Assembly (NCBI GenBank): GCA_037576195.1
Contig: CM075103.1
Coordinates: 21,762,001 to 21,826,000, forward strand
Direction: 5' to 3'
From: Phytoseiulus persimilis
Lineage: Eukaryota > Arthropoda > Arachnida > Mesostigmata > Phytoseiidae
DNA length: 64,000 nt
Each line of letters begins with the position of its first letter. The stretch's first letter is position 1. This document shows positions 1-9,662 of this stretch, piece after piece. The notes under the pieces are model-generated. The model did not search any database. It saw only the letters and a list, made by a program, of their open reading frames with translations, and was not told where the DNA came from. The position numbers and the translations under genes were made by a program.

Positions 1-81
1 ATACTTTTCGGATTCCTCGCTTTCGCCGTCTCTCGCAATGCGCTTTTTGCTCTTCTCGGGTGATTTCTGCTCCGCCGCCAT
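1..81 (-). CDS. N-terminus of an unidentified protein, cut by the window edge
   Basis: Reading leftwards from an ATG at 81-79, 27 codons stay open to the window edge. The peptide starts MAAEQKSPEKSKKR and continues with an acidic Glu/Ser-rich stretch ending in Glu-Lys-Tyr. A Lys-rich then acidic, low-complexity start is typical of nuclear proteins. An acidic run just before a Tyr is also how HP1/chromobox proteins lead into a chromodomain, but that is only a guess because the domain itself would lie outside the window. The gene diverges from the dynactin gene starting at 651, so 82-650 may be a shared promoter region. Coding status rests on the plausible start and peptide composition only. 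Confidence 0.4.
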   Translation of the reverse strand, partial: MAAEQKSPEKSKKRIARDGESEESEKY

Positions 82-650
82 TATCGGATGTTGGACGGTG
101 CCGGGTCAGGAACATAGACTTCAGCTCCTGGGTAATATTCACGCATCCCGAAAGTTATTCATCCGCAACAATCCGATTCTTCAATCATACACACGATCTC
201 TCCAATTCCGGAAGTGGATTATTCTGCATTCGGGGATCAAGTTTCGTTGCTTTTCCATCGGCTTGCTCGGGTTTCATTCGCTGTCCGGAGATGTTTGGGT
301 GTTGAGTCCGGGTGAAGTCCGAGTCAAAATCCCAACTGGGGGTGTTCCACGGTGTCGCATTCCGGGATCTCGTGTTGGACATTGTTCAGAGCCCCACTCT
401 CGACTATTGTTAATGGTCTCTCGTTCCGGGACCTTCTGTCTCTCCGAACCGACGATAGACACTTGGTGTGGATCTGAATTCCGTTCTTAATCTCCACATG
501 GAATGTGTTCTCTCGTATCTTCGTCCTGAATTGCGATCCATGGAAGTCAAGATGTGGATCATAAAGTAAAGTTTTTTCAATTGTGTCGGTCCGACGCGGA
601 AATCTTGAAATCACTCTTTGTAGACACTTTTGTTCTCTCTGATAGAGAAT
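82..650. other. intergenic, probable divergent promoter region
   Basis: This stretch separates the putative minus-strand gene at 1-81 from the dynactin subunit 3 start at 651. Several overlapping open frames on both strands show no domain or splice structure. I see no clear TATA box. It probably holds the 5' untranslated regions and promoters of both genes. Confidence 0.4.
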
Positions 651-1422
651 ATGGACGCGTCAGTCTTGGAAAGCATCGAGGAAAGGATCGCGTCGCTGGA
701 GCGTCGAGTGAAAGGCGATTTGGCCGATCAGGATCAATCCGTCGTCGAGCGGTTGACGATCATCGATAAGAAGATAAACTCTGCGATTCAAGGTGATTCT
801 TCCATTCGCGGGGAGATGTGTGGAAGCTCGAATCCCGGCAGTTCCCCGTCCTGAGAAGCATTAACGGCCGGTTTCGGAGTTTCTGAAAGTCGAATATTTT
901 CAGACGAAGATAATTTGGGAATTCTCAAGAGGACGGACGCCCTGCATACGCTCCTCGATCCCACGCTCGAGCATAACATCGGTGTGGACAACTGCACGAA
1001 ACTGGCTCTAGTCGAAGCAAATATGGATCGAATAGAGGAAGCCAGACAGATGTTGGAACAGATGGAAAGCTCCAAGAAGGTTCTCGAGAGCGCCCACATT
1101 AAAAGTAAATCTTCTGGACTCGCGATGAGAGACCTCGTTTGCATTCTTGACTGTGTTTTCCACTGATCAATTTCACTACTAAATTAAGATTCGCTGTAAG
1201 CTGACAGAAATTATTCTCCTAGCCGTGCCCACCTACTCGGGGAAACTCGCGTCCCTCAGCGAAGCTCAAGCGGAGCAGGTGACGCAAGCGGAGAACCTTA
1301 CTCGACAAGTTATGACCATGTTCGAAACCTACAACCGGATGATGTCTGATATCGATCGCAAATTCGCCGTCTGGGACCAGCGGCTAACTGCTGCTGAAGA
1401 GCTGCTCAAGGCTAAGGATTGA
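651..1422 (+). CDS. DCTN3: dynactin subunit 3 (p24 / DCTN3-like)
   Basis: Three exons, 651-792, 904-1104 and 1223-1422, joined at GT-AG introns in phases 1 and 1, give 180 residues. Dynactin subunit 3 is the small coiled-coil subunit in the shoulder of the dynactin complex, which links dynein to cargo and acts in the cytosol. The N-terminus has the family pattern of a short helix with LERRV and a Val-Val-Glu-Arg-Leu segment. The middle has the LLDP motif (human: YLDP), followed by a long helix ending in SAHIK just before the second intron, as in the vertebrate protein. The C-terminus is a heptad-rich helix around the FAVWDQRL segment. Length is close to the usual 186 residues. The ATG at 651 is the first one consistent with the alignment; an upstream in-frame ATG at 630 would add seven residues. 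A poly(A) signal follows at 1489. Introns are 111 and 118 bases. Confidence 0.9.
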
Positions 1423-1488
1423 GGAACGACCTAAGAATGTAAATGTTGGACTCAGATGAAGTTTTCTGATCAACACCCGGAGGCTTCG

Positions 1489-1494
1489 AATAAA
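1489..1494 (+). terminator. poly(A) signal of the dynactin subunit 3 gene
   Basis: A canonical AATAAA lies 67 bases after the stop codon, on the coding strand. Confidence 0.7.
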
Positions 1495-2186
1495 AGACTT
1501 TCGATTGATCATCCTTCCTCGTTTCCTTGGGAGCGGAGCTTCCCATCAGCAGGATCTCCCCCCCCTCTCTCTCTCTCTCTGGCAGGTGGAGCGCGGGAGA
1601 TCCGGCGAATTCTTATGAAATAACGGGGATTCTCTTCCGAATAGAGCGAACTCCGTCGAACTTCCCATCGTATCCGATGTTCTTCCGTAGCCGTGGGAGA
1701 TCGGGGGAACTTACCCAGGAATTGCGTTTGTTTCGAGTGTTTCACATTTTCACACTGAACGAGCCACAGTTCTTCTTTCCGTACGAATGGAACCCAGCGA
1801 CCACATACATCTTTTGGGAACTTTGTCGGAGTTTTCGAAAGCTTACCCAAAGTTGCAGATGTCGATGAGAAGCTCTGCGCGCCCTTCCAGCGATCGCGCT
1901 CATTCGCATCGATCAGCTTCGTCATGGGCGAGTCTCCCGGTTCCGTTGGAGGATGGATTCCTGTGCGGCTTAGGAGGCTCGTCAATTCGGCTTCATCCCG
2001 CGTTTCGAAGAACCCCTCAGAGAATAATAGAGAAACGGACCATCGATAACCCTTCTTGCGAGGGGCGCTTGAGCATTCCAGCATCCCAAGCATTCAGAGA
2101 CGAGCTTGGGGTTTAACGAAGTCTGAGGAAATTATTTCGCTCTTTCGCCCTTTCGGCGACCCTCTCTCAGGCTCCTCGGACATTCC
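1495..2186. other. intergenic; contains a short CT repeat
   Basis: No gene is supportable here. A CT microsatellite (about ten units, after a C run) lies near 1559-1580. Long open frames on both strands (1509-2093 minus, 1527-1868 plus) read through it and have no recognisable motif. Confidence 0.5.
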
Positions 2187-2194
2187 TTTAAATA
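2187..2194 (+). promoter_or_regulatory. TATA-like element upstream of the Cys-rich peptide gene
   Basis: The sequence TTTAAATA lies 148 bases before the ATG at 2342. This spacing allows transcription to start around 2215-2225 with a 5' leader of about 120 bases. It is the best TATA match upstream of this gene; the assignment is inference. Confidence 0.4.
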
Positions 2195-2341
2195 CGAGCT
2201 GATCGGGCTCACGGGCACACCTCCTCTTGACTCCAACCACTCCGCCAACATCACTCGGTCCTGTACCAGCTCATTGGAGCGCTATCTTCTCAGTGAACAG
2301 TCGCAGTTCAGTGCTTCTTGCACCTTTCCCACCCGGTAACA

Positions 2342-2587
2342 ATGCTCAACTCCAGCTTCGTTTCGCTGGTGGTCCTCGTGATCATCGCTCTCTGTGTACA
2401 AGGGATAGTCTGTCCCCCGATATCAGCCTGCGATGAAGTCTGTCCCAGAGGACCTGCACACATCAAGGAGTGCTGCCGGGCCCATGGTTTCGCCGATGGG
2501 TATTGTACGTCCGGTAGTCAGCCCGCTCGCTGCACACACACCCGCACAATTTTCCGCTCACCGGGACTCCGCCAATTCAGAAAATAG
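2342..2587 (+). CDS. secreted Cys-rich peptide, psychimicin-like antimicrobial peptide candidate
   Basis: An 81-residue intronless frame. Residues 1-23 form a signal peptide with a strong hydrophobic core (SLVVLVIIALCV). The mature part carries six Cys within about 40 residues, followed by a Cys-free basic tail of about 18 residues. Its Cys layout and motifs, C-x3-C near the start then ECCRAHGF and a later C, resemble insect psychimicin, an antifungal/antibacterial peptide of the CS-alpha-beta type. The likely role is a secreted innate-immune effector in haemolymph or gut; this is inferred from the pattern. The start at 2342 is chosen because it begins the signal peptide; an in-frame ATG at 2318 would add eight residues. 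A TATA-like box lies upstream and AATAAA follows at 2593. It could instead be an uncharacterised secreted Cys-rich peptide. Confidence 0.72.
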   Translation: MLNSSFVSLVVLVIIALCVQGIVCPPISACDEVCPRGPAHIKECCRAHGFADGYCTSGSQPARCTHTRTIFRSPGLRQFRK

Positions 2588-2592
2588 ACTGC

Positions 2593-2598
2593 AATAAA
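2593..2598 (+). terminator. poly(A) signal of the Cys-rich peptide gene
   Basis: AATAAA begins five bases after the stop codon, so the transcript would have a very short 3' untranslated region. Confidence 0.6.
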
Positions 2599-3428
2599 TG
2601 TATTGAACTTATAGTACCCCATGGTGTTCATTTCCTCTGGTAGAAGTAGATTCGGGCGGCAAAGTTCCCGACAATCCACGTGCTCTGGGTTTTTCGATCC
2701 TTCAAACCATGCTTGCGACTCCCCGGATGCACTTCATGAAACTTCGGATTTACCGGATGGTGAAATTGGATTTTATGCGTTTGATTCGGGAACTGTGCAT
2801 AGGGGAGTATGAATTCCCACAGATGACCAGCCTCAAGTTTCGTTTCACGGGTGATTGACTGTAGCAGACTCCTGAATAGACAAGACAGAAATAATAAGTT
2901 GAGGCGTTAAACCGCTGCAATCCTTCCTTCGAACTTCAGGCATGGACAATTAGTATGCAGAATCGTCCACGGAGTTCCCATCATTGGAGAATGATCCAAG
3001 GGTAACGCCGGAATGTCATCTTCATTCGAATAGAGAGCCATTGAATTGAATCGAAGGAGGGAGGTGACAGGTCTTCTGCGAAATCATCGAAGATAAGGCC
3101 CTTTAGCGATCTGAGCTGAGCAGGGGCCGGGTCATGGCATTGGTGTCCGCTCAGATCAGAGTTAGCTTCGTAGTATGGATCAAATCAGACCGCGGGGCCT
3201 CGTCGGCGCTCAAGGCTCCAAGATAGTCTCCAGAGATGATTGAATCCTCCTCGAAAGTCGAGCCCCAGACCCGGGCTGCTCAATCGTGATTTGAGAATGT
3301 TTGAAGAGGGGGCGCTCAAGGAGGCGGAGCCAGGCTTGGATCGTTGACTTCTTTTCCGCGGACCCGCCGTGACACTGAGGTTTGAGGATGAGTTTTATTT
3401 CCGAGTTGTCATTGAATGCTTCGTCATC
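2599..3428. other. intergenic, no feature seen
   Basis: No open frame longer than about 85 codons has recognisable sequence. The right end of this stretch is the insertion site of a hAT-type MITE. Confidence 0.4.
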
Positions 3429-3436
3429 ATCTAGGG

Positions 3437-3642
3437 CAGTGGTTCTCGAACTCCACTGATCCATCGACCCCCTAGGCGACTTCGTTGAAGTTCACGGACT
3501 GCCGTACCCCAAGGGGTCGACCCTTGATCCACCTACGTGGACGCCAAGAAGTGTGGTCAAATCCATCCCGGCATCACCTCTGTAAACCGGGGATTGGCCA
3601 TCGACCCCCAGGGGTCGATATCGACCACTTCGAGAACCACTG
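3437..3642. mobile_element. non-autonomous hAT-type MITE, 206 bases
   Basis: The element starts CAGTGGTTCTCGAA and ends with its exact reverse complement, giving 14-base terminal inverted repeats of hAT type. It is flanked on both sides by the same eight bases, ATCTAGGG (3429-3436 and 3643-3650), the target-site duplication length of hAT transposases. It has no coding capacity, so it would have been mobilised by an autonomous hAT elsewhere. Internally it is rich in ggggtcga/tcgacccc palindromes. It also carries one copy, in reverse orientation at about 3539-3583, of the 45-base module found in the foldback elements of this window. The perfect duplication suggests a fairly recent insertion. 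Confidence 0.9.
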
Positions 3643-3650
3643 ATCTAGGG

Positions 3651-5266
3651 CTCATGTCAGGCCTTCAGGCACCGACCGACAACGCCATGACAGCCATTAT
3701 GGCCTGAGCGACTTCGCATGGCGGAAGAGCGGCGAAATTAGCTCTACAGCTCCGCTGCATCACGATACCCCTTGCCTCTACTCACGTTCAGAATCTTGCA
3801 AGATTCGCGGAAGGAAATTCGCCACAAAATTTACGGCTACATTTCCCTCGGTAGAATAATCGATCAAGGAACCTTCAAGGTTTTAGCTCATCGCCCTCAA
3901 AACGCTATGAAGCAAGAAAGGATCCTCTGGGGAGCGAAGAGAAACTCGAGGCTTGTCCCCTAATTTGCCTTCGGAGATCACTTCATCCCTTCCAGAAGAT
4001 TCCTCAGAGCGTGGCACCGATTCCTCGGCTGGTGTTGGATGTCTCGACGGCATATGTTAAGATTTGTCTCGGGTGGAAGAGGACCGCGGTTCCACCGCTC
4101 GAGCTCGGTCTCCCGCCCGAGGGAGCATCGATAAGATCACCCGGAACTGTGACGAGTGTGTGGAGCGCATCATTCTGGTGGTGTGACCATGTACATATGT
4201 GATAACTACTGGTTCTCGGCCGTCGACGGCAGGAATGCTCAACGGAAACCATGCCATCACGCACGATCTCTTCAATGAAGCCAACAATACATCCAATGTT
4301 GGAGCGTAGTCTCGACGTTTCAATCGAAAGTTCGACAAAAGCCACATCGACAACAGGATGAGGTGGACATTTCTCGGGAGGTCAAGGAAGTGGGCGATTT
4401 GAGCGAGTCTCAACAGCTGAAGCGCTGGCAACAGATCGCTCAGATTCCTCCTTGATGGGTTCGCTCGCGCTAGGAGAGCGAGGGTTCAGACTTCGTATGT
4501 CAGCAGGGAAATATTTTGAGCATATCAGCCGATATAACCTAGCTTCAGAAGATGTCGAAGTGAACCGAGTGCTTATGAATGATCATTTTGTCTCAAAAAA
4601 CACATTTTTTTCCTCGTTCGGGAGGCCCGTTCGGAGTAAAGAGTTTCGCTGACAAGAGACCGCGATCAGTTATCTGACGATCCGGATCGCCACTAGAGTA
4701 GCGGCTACGTTGACTCTGGAGAGCTACTATCAGATGTGAAGTGAGGGAGCGATGTGCTGGAGCAAACCAGAGGTACACGGTTTTGTGATTGGAATGAGTA
4801 TCATTCGTCAACGCTCGACCGCAGAGTCACTGCTCAAAGATTTGAGAGAGTCGACATTTGTTCGCATCTGAGGAGCGAACGTCTCGAAACTCTAGATCTG
4901 CGGGTTATGTTCGATTCTGACAACTAGGTTCAGCAGTTAGCTGAAACTGACTCGCGCGAGCATCGAAGTCCCGCAGATCATGACTGTTGCGACTCGTTTG
5001 TCGAATCCAGAAATGTGCCGTTGATATGAAAGCCCCCTAATCCCTGATCGACAATTCCACAAGGAATCGACACGGGGCCCGGGAAAGAACAATAAGCGTT
5101 TTGAGTAGCGAGCTACCCTGGATATACATCATCTTCGCTTAATTCATGGTTTGACCTCTTGATTTTCCCCACCAAAGAACGACTGGGGCGTTCCCGAGGG
5201 TCGTTTTCAGACACAAGTATTATTTCATTATCAATTCGTAAGAAGATTTCTCATCAGTTCACAAGC
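3651..5266. other. intergenic, no gene supported
   Basis: Open frames of up to 124 codons around 4004-4431 overlap on both strands and show no domain, signal peptide or splice pattern that I recognise. The region lies downstream of the MBT gene, which ends at 5267 on the minus strand. Confidence 0.35.
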
Positions 5267-7083
5267 TTAAAACTGTAGGATCGGAGTCGATCGGGGCGGC
5301 AGCAGCGGGTGGTTGACAAAATCAGACCAGCCAACCGGATATATATCCGTGCTCATCATGGGAAAGTAATGATCTTCTTCTTTATCGAGGCCCTCGAAAT
5401 GGATGTACAGGAGATGTCCCACGATTCTTTTGATACGGCCAACAAACATTTGGTTGCTCCCGGTCACCCCGAGGACTTCGAGAATCTGACCCACTTTGAA
5501 ACCGTGAGGAGGGATCGTCCGCTGGAGCATCTTCGTTGGAACCATCTTGCTCTCCACGTACCTGAAAACAGGGATCGAACGATGAAGAGTTCCGTGGAAT
5601 GACTGGGTGGTTTGTTACGAGATCCAGGTTTCCCTGCTCAGCAACAAGAACGTGCTTCAAGCGATGAACGATGGAACCCAAGGAAACGTGGACCGTTTAC
5701 CTGAAATTTTTTTGTGGAGGATTGAACTGAGCCCCGTTTTTCTCTGCGAACCCGGGCGGTAGTAGAATGTCGGAGGCCGCGTGTACGCATATCCGATAGT
5801 CCCTCATTCCGTCTCTCGGATAAATGTGGTTTATCTCGATGAGGAGAAACTTGTTCGGCAGCTCTTCGATGATGATGCCGCTACTGATTCCCGGCCTCAG
5901 CGGATCGATGACTTCCAGTCGAGACCCCGGCTTGAAGCGGTACTTCTCGAAACGCTCGGCCAGCTGGAATCATCATGACACAGCTCGACTATAAATGTGA
6001 TCGGAGACCCCGAACAATAATCCGGAAGCTCGTGTTCCACTTCATCTTCGTGTGAAATGCGGAGACTTACAAAATCTGGCACGAGGAGCGGCTTGAAGTG
6101 TGCGATTGTGGCCTCGCCCTCCGTCGGCGGTTCCCCGAATCTGGTCAATTTTGACGCAGTCAGCTTCCTGTATTCGGAACCGGAGTTCAGCTCCCGTCTG
6201 ATCAGGCTCCAAAACCCACTTGGCTGGAATTTGTCGCTGAATTCATGGAACCAACAAGTCTGCTTCGTTTCTATGCACTCGAACTCGATCCGGCGACCTA
6301 TGATATTCTTTATAATAGCTGGGGTTGAGGCGTCCATCTGGGTGATGTCCGTTACTTCGACTTCCATGCCTGCAGAATCGGAGGAGTTAGCTGCAGTTTG
6401 ACGGAAAGCTTCGTGACAGCGAACGAGCCAATGAAGACTTCGCCAATCTGCTTATCGGGGGATCGGGGATAACCTCTCCCAGAAATTCACCAATTCCGAA
6501 GCTGCATTCATTCTCCTCCCTGGCGATCTCTTGGTGACCCTCCCCGAGAACGCCAGCGCAGGCCTTGAGCTGGTGCCTAACAAGGCTCATCCAGTCCTGG
6601 CGGGCATCGCGTATTTCTGGCGGTGGCTGTAGTGGAAGGCGGTTTCGTTTCGCCCACCCTACTGGATGCACACGTTCATCCAGCGCCCCGGTCGTCGGTT
6701 CTTCATAGGTGGGGAAAATCCGCCAAAAGTCTCGACTGGAATCGGTTGCTGAGAAAACGAGGGCCAGGAATGAGAGAGCATCTTGGTCTTTCAATCAGAT
6801 CGCTATCAGATCAGAACTTACCAGCAAGCCACCTGAGTCGAACGTAATAACCCTGCTTTTCAACAACAGAAGCGAACCAGTGCGCGACTGTTCCAGCATG
6901 TGTGCTAGAGCAATGCGCGGCTTCCAGAAGAAGGCCTTCGGTGATATTCTCGTCGTAACGCCAGCTGAGAGGTACGAAGGGAAACGACGACACCGGGGCT
7001 GAGTTTAGGCAATTTCTCGATGCGAGACCTAGATAATACTCTCGTCCGCTCCTCAGTCTCGATGGTTGCTCCGATAACGCCAT
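5267..7083 (-). CDS. four-MBT-repeat protein (Sfmbt/MBTD1/L3MBTL-like)
   Basis: Five exons read leftwards, 7083-6822, 6748-6491, 6369-6071, 5963-5701 and 5561-5267, with introns of 73-139 bases, give 458 residues. MBT repeats bind mono- and dimethyl-lysine on histones and act in chromatin compaction and Polycomb-type repression in the nucleus. Four repeats are visible. Repeat 1 has the entry motif SAPVSSF, a DFW and then VHPVGW. Repeat 2 starts at GMEVEVTD. Repeat 3 has FKPGSRLEVIDPL and lacks a clear PVGW. Repeat 4 has FKVGQILEV and IYPVGW. The order and entry motifs fit the Sfmbt/MBTD1 branch. Neither the N-terminal FCS zinc finger nor a C-terminal SAM domain is seen, and the protein stops about 15 residues after repeat 4. 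Divergence from known members is strong. The start at 7083 is the Met nearest repeat 1 (an in-frame ATG at 7176 exists), and earlier exons cannot be excluded. Confidence 0.8.
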
Positions 7084-7671
7084 TCGACCACCCGGGGCGC
7101 ACACAAGAACAAGATTGCGAGCCGGAAGCGACGAGTTCAAATCACGCAACGGGAAATGTGCATCAGACCGCTCCAAATGAGAAGTTCACGTTTTGTCCGG
7201 ACTTGGTGCACGAATACAAATGATCAGCAGCCGCGACCACCGTCTTCTGCGTGGACTCATTCGGGTTGAGCAAGGATCAGATCCGTAGAGCAACCAGACG
7301 CAGTAGATTCGAAGAACTCCGGTCGTGTTCACGCAGTGAGTAGGCCCAGGGCACAACTACCGAGCTCTGCTCTTATTGTTGTGGATATCGTTTGCTCGTG
7401 GGTCGCCAAATCTGTACGAGGACATCATGCCGTGTCTGCGGGGCTCAAATTTCCGTGGAGGATTCCTCTCGTCGAATTACCTCGTGGTCCGAAGTAACCC
7501 ATCACGTTTCGAGCTGCATTCGTGACATTCCTTCGTGTCAACGAGTTCCGTCCATGCGCTGTCCTCGTTGCAGCGAACTTGGACTTGCAAGAGCTCGACA
7601 ACGCTTGCTATACAAAAGCGCTGTAGTACTCGCTGTAGGGACTCTCAGTAGAGGTCAAAAGAGGAAACAGT
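7084..7671. other. spacer between two divergent MBT copies
   Basis: This stretch lies between the minus-strand MBT gene and the plus-strand decayed MBT copy, so it is the axis of the inverted arrangement and the likely promoter of the intact copy. I see no TATA box. A plus-strand frame from 7392 has scattered Cys/His but no regular zinc-finger spacing. Confidence 0.4.
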
Positions 7672-9358
7672 GTGGCGGCTGGTGGTTCCTCGCTGTTGCA
7701 GCTGGATATCATTCCAGAAAGCTTCGGCAACTTTCCTTGGCACTTTCCTCGTCGTTTCTTCGAGGATATCGGAGTTCCTTACGAGATTAGTTCGATTCTC
7801 GCATCTCCATCGTCGAGCCGGATGATGGGGACGAAACGCTGGAATGAGACTGCAAACTCCCGACAAGGACATCAGGGGGCGTGCGGAAAGGAACCACACC
7901 AAGGTTGCTCCACGGAATCAACTGGTCCCTCTGAGGCTCGTTTTCACATTCCAACTCAATGGGATCCGAATATTTTGGACGATCAGTAGGGTGTTATCCC
8001 TGAAAAGGGCGAAGCATCCCGGATGGTTCAAAGTTTCTTCGGTGAGTTTGTGCCGGAAGTGTATAATTTCTCATGGGGGAAGGCAATTGAGGGTCGGACG
8101 CTGCGATCCGCGACTTCGCTCTAGCTAGGAGTCACTTCGGTTCGCTCCTCGCGGTCATTCGGTATGCTGACAACTGTGATTCATCCGCACCCGTCGTGGA
8201 TGGTTTGGACGAAAAATGACGCAACGAGTATCGGAGGAGTCTAGCACACTTCGGGAGAAACGACTCTTGCAGAAGATCTCGTCTCCTCGCTGGGTGAATT
8301 CGAATGCTTACTCGAGATGGTCGACGTACTAGAATCCAGGAAAGTGTCATTGTCGAAAGGAGATTAGACGCGCTCCCAAGCATTGAGCTCCCGGATGGTT
8401 TGCTCGCTCTTTCCAGAGATCTCACCCGTAAGGGACGCGGAAGAGCAGAAACATTCTCCTTCTCGAGCTCTCCGTTGAACGCTGATGATGCTCGACAGGC
8501 ATGATTGTTCAGGCGGTTAACGTCGGAAAACTCAAGGCGTCAAACGAGCCGTTTTTGAGGGCAACCTCGGTCGACGGATGAGGTTCCGGTATCTCGACGA
8601 GCCGGGAGAGCCGAGCAACTTGTTCTTGCCGACTGCTTGGTTCCACGAGCTCAGCAAGATGTTCTGGATCCCTGGCTTGCCGAGCCCCCGAAGACAAGAA
8701 ACGATACTGTAACTTGACACCTAGGAGTCGAAAGTCGGCCTCAAACCAGAGCTGCAACATCCGCTGATGCCGAAATGCATCACTGTGGGCACGATCTTAG
8801 AAGTGATTCCGAATCAGCACCTGATGATACAAGTCGACGGTACCAGTTATCAGTTCCGCGTTCCTCAGACTTCACCAGCATTACTGGCCGCAGGATTTAC
8901 TGCAGAATATAAAATCTCGGATCTTCACAAGACTGCCGCGACCCTCAGGTAGCTGATAGAGCAATCAAACGGCGTGAAGTTTCATACATGGGCTCGGAAG
9001 GCTTCGAGATGCTTTTGGAGAAGTCGGTAACTCCATCAAGCAGAACGATTCCCGACTTTCTCGATAGAACTCTCCGATTTTCGGCCTCGATTCCAATTAC
9101 GAAAACGCCACTCGAACTTTGCTCCAGCCGATGGATTTGCGGCTCGACTTCAGGGTTGGTTAGCCCCACGAAGCCACCCACAGCTGTGGCTCTAGCTTCG
9201 TGGAATTTTTCCAGCAAAGAGTGGATGGTTGGTCCTCTTCTCCACCTTCACTTCGAGAGTCTCAACGACGAATATTCAATTCCCAACACGAGCTTGGCTA
9301 TTTACCCGGGCGGGTGGTGTGATATGGCCGGGCACAGCTTGATTTCGCCGCGCACTTA
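7672..9358 (+). pseudogene. decayed second MBT-repeat gene, divergent from the intact copy
   Basis: Segments alignable to the minus-strand MBT gene follow in the same order on the plus strand. A repeat 1 entry-like segment lies at about 7700-7800 and an FW...HPGW segment at about 7930-8040. A repeat 2 segment with AWFHELSKMFW lies at about 8513-8690 (intact copy: CWFHEFSDKF). A repeat 3 segment with VGTILEVIPN and a Leu-Leu-x2-Gly-Phe tail lies at 8767-8947, and a repeat 4 segment with LLHLHFESL and IYPGGW at about 9100-9357. Two splice signals sit at positions equivalent to the intact gene: the acceptor at 8511-8512, and a donor at 8949 after an AG with phase 2. This indicates a DNA-level duplication rather than a retrocopy. 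The pieces lie in different frames with stops between them (a TGA at 8578 breaks repeat 2, a TAG near 9159 breaks repeat 4). I therefore call it a pseudogene. A highly diverged gene with unusual small introns is the alternative. Confidence 0.55.
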
Positions 9359-9662
9359 GCTGACGACGTGTTCGCTATGGGAGACCACAATCAGAATGAC
9401 GGAATCATCATTATCTCCGTCGAGCCCGTTCCTCGAGTTGAGTGGAACCCTCCTTCTTCTGGATCCTGAACTCCTACCTCACGAGCGTAATAATGCATTC
9501 GCAACACGTGTGATCATGGTGAACTGTGATGCTCTGCGATTCTCATTCTCCGATAAAAAAATACCTCAGGCATGTTTAACGGACGCTAACGGATACTTTA
9601 TTCGGGAGGACAAAACTCGGGACTCGAGAAGACTGTACTCATTCATGGAAGACGGAAAGGGT
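9359..9662. other. short gene-free stretch before a foldback element
   Basis: A plus-strand frame opens at 9396 but runs into the foldback element from 9663, so it is not treated as a gene. Confidence 0.35.

Noticed and set aside
1509..2093. 194-codon minus-strand open frame
   Set aside because: It reads through a CT microsatellite, has no recognisable motif, and overlaps open frames on the other strand.
7392..7790. Plus-strand frame with several Cys, possible zinc finger before the decayed MBT copy
   Set aside because: Cys spacing is irregular, no FCS-type pattern is present, and there is no alignable counterpart in the intact MBT gene.
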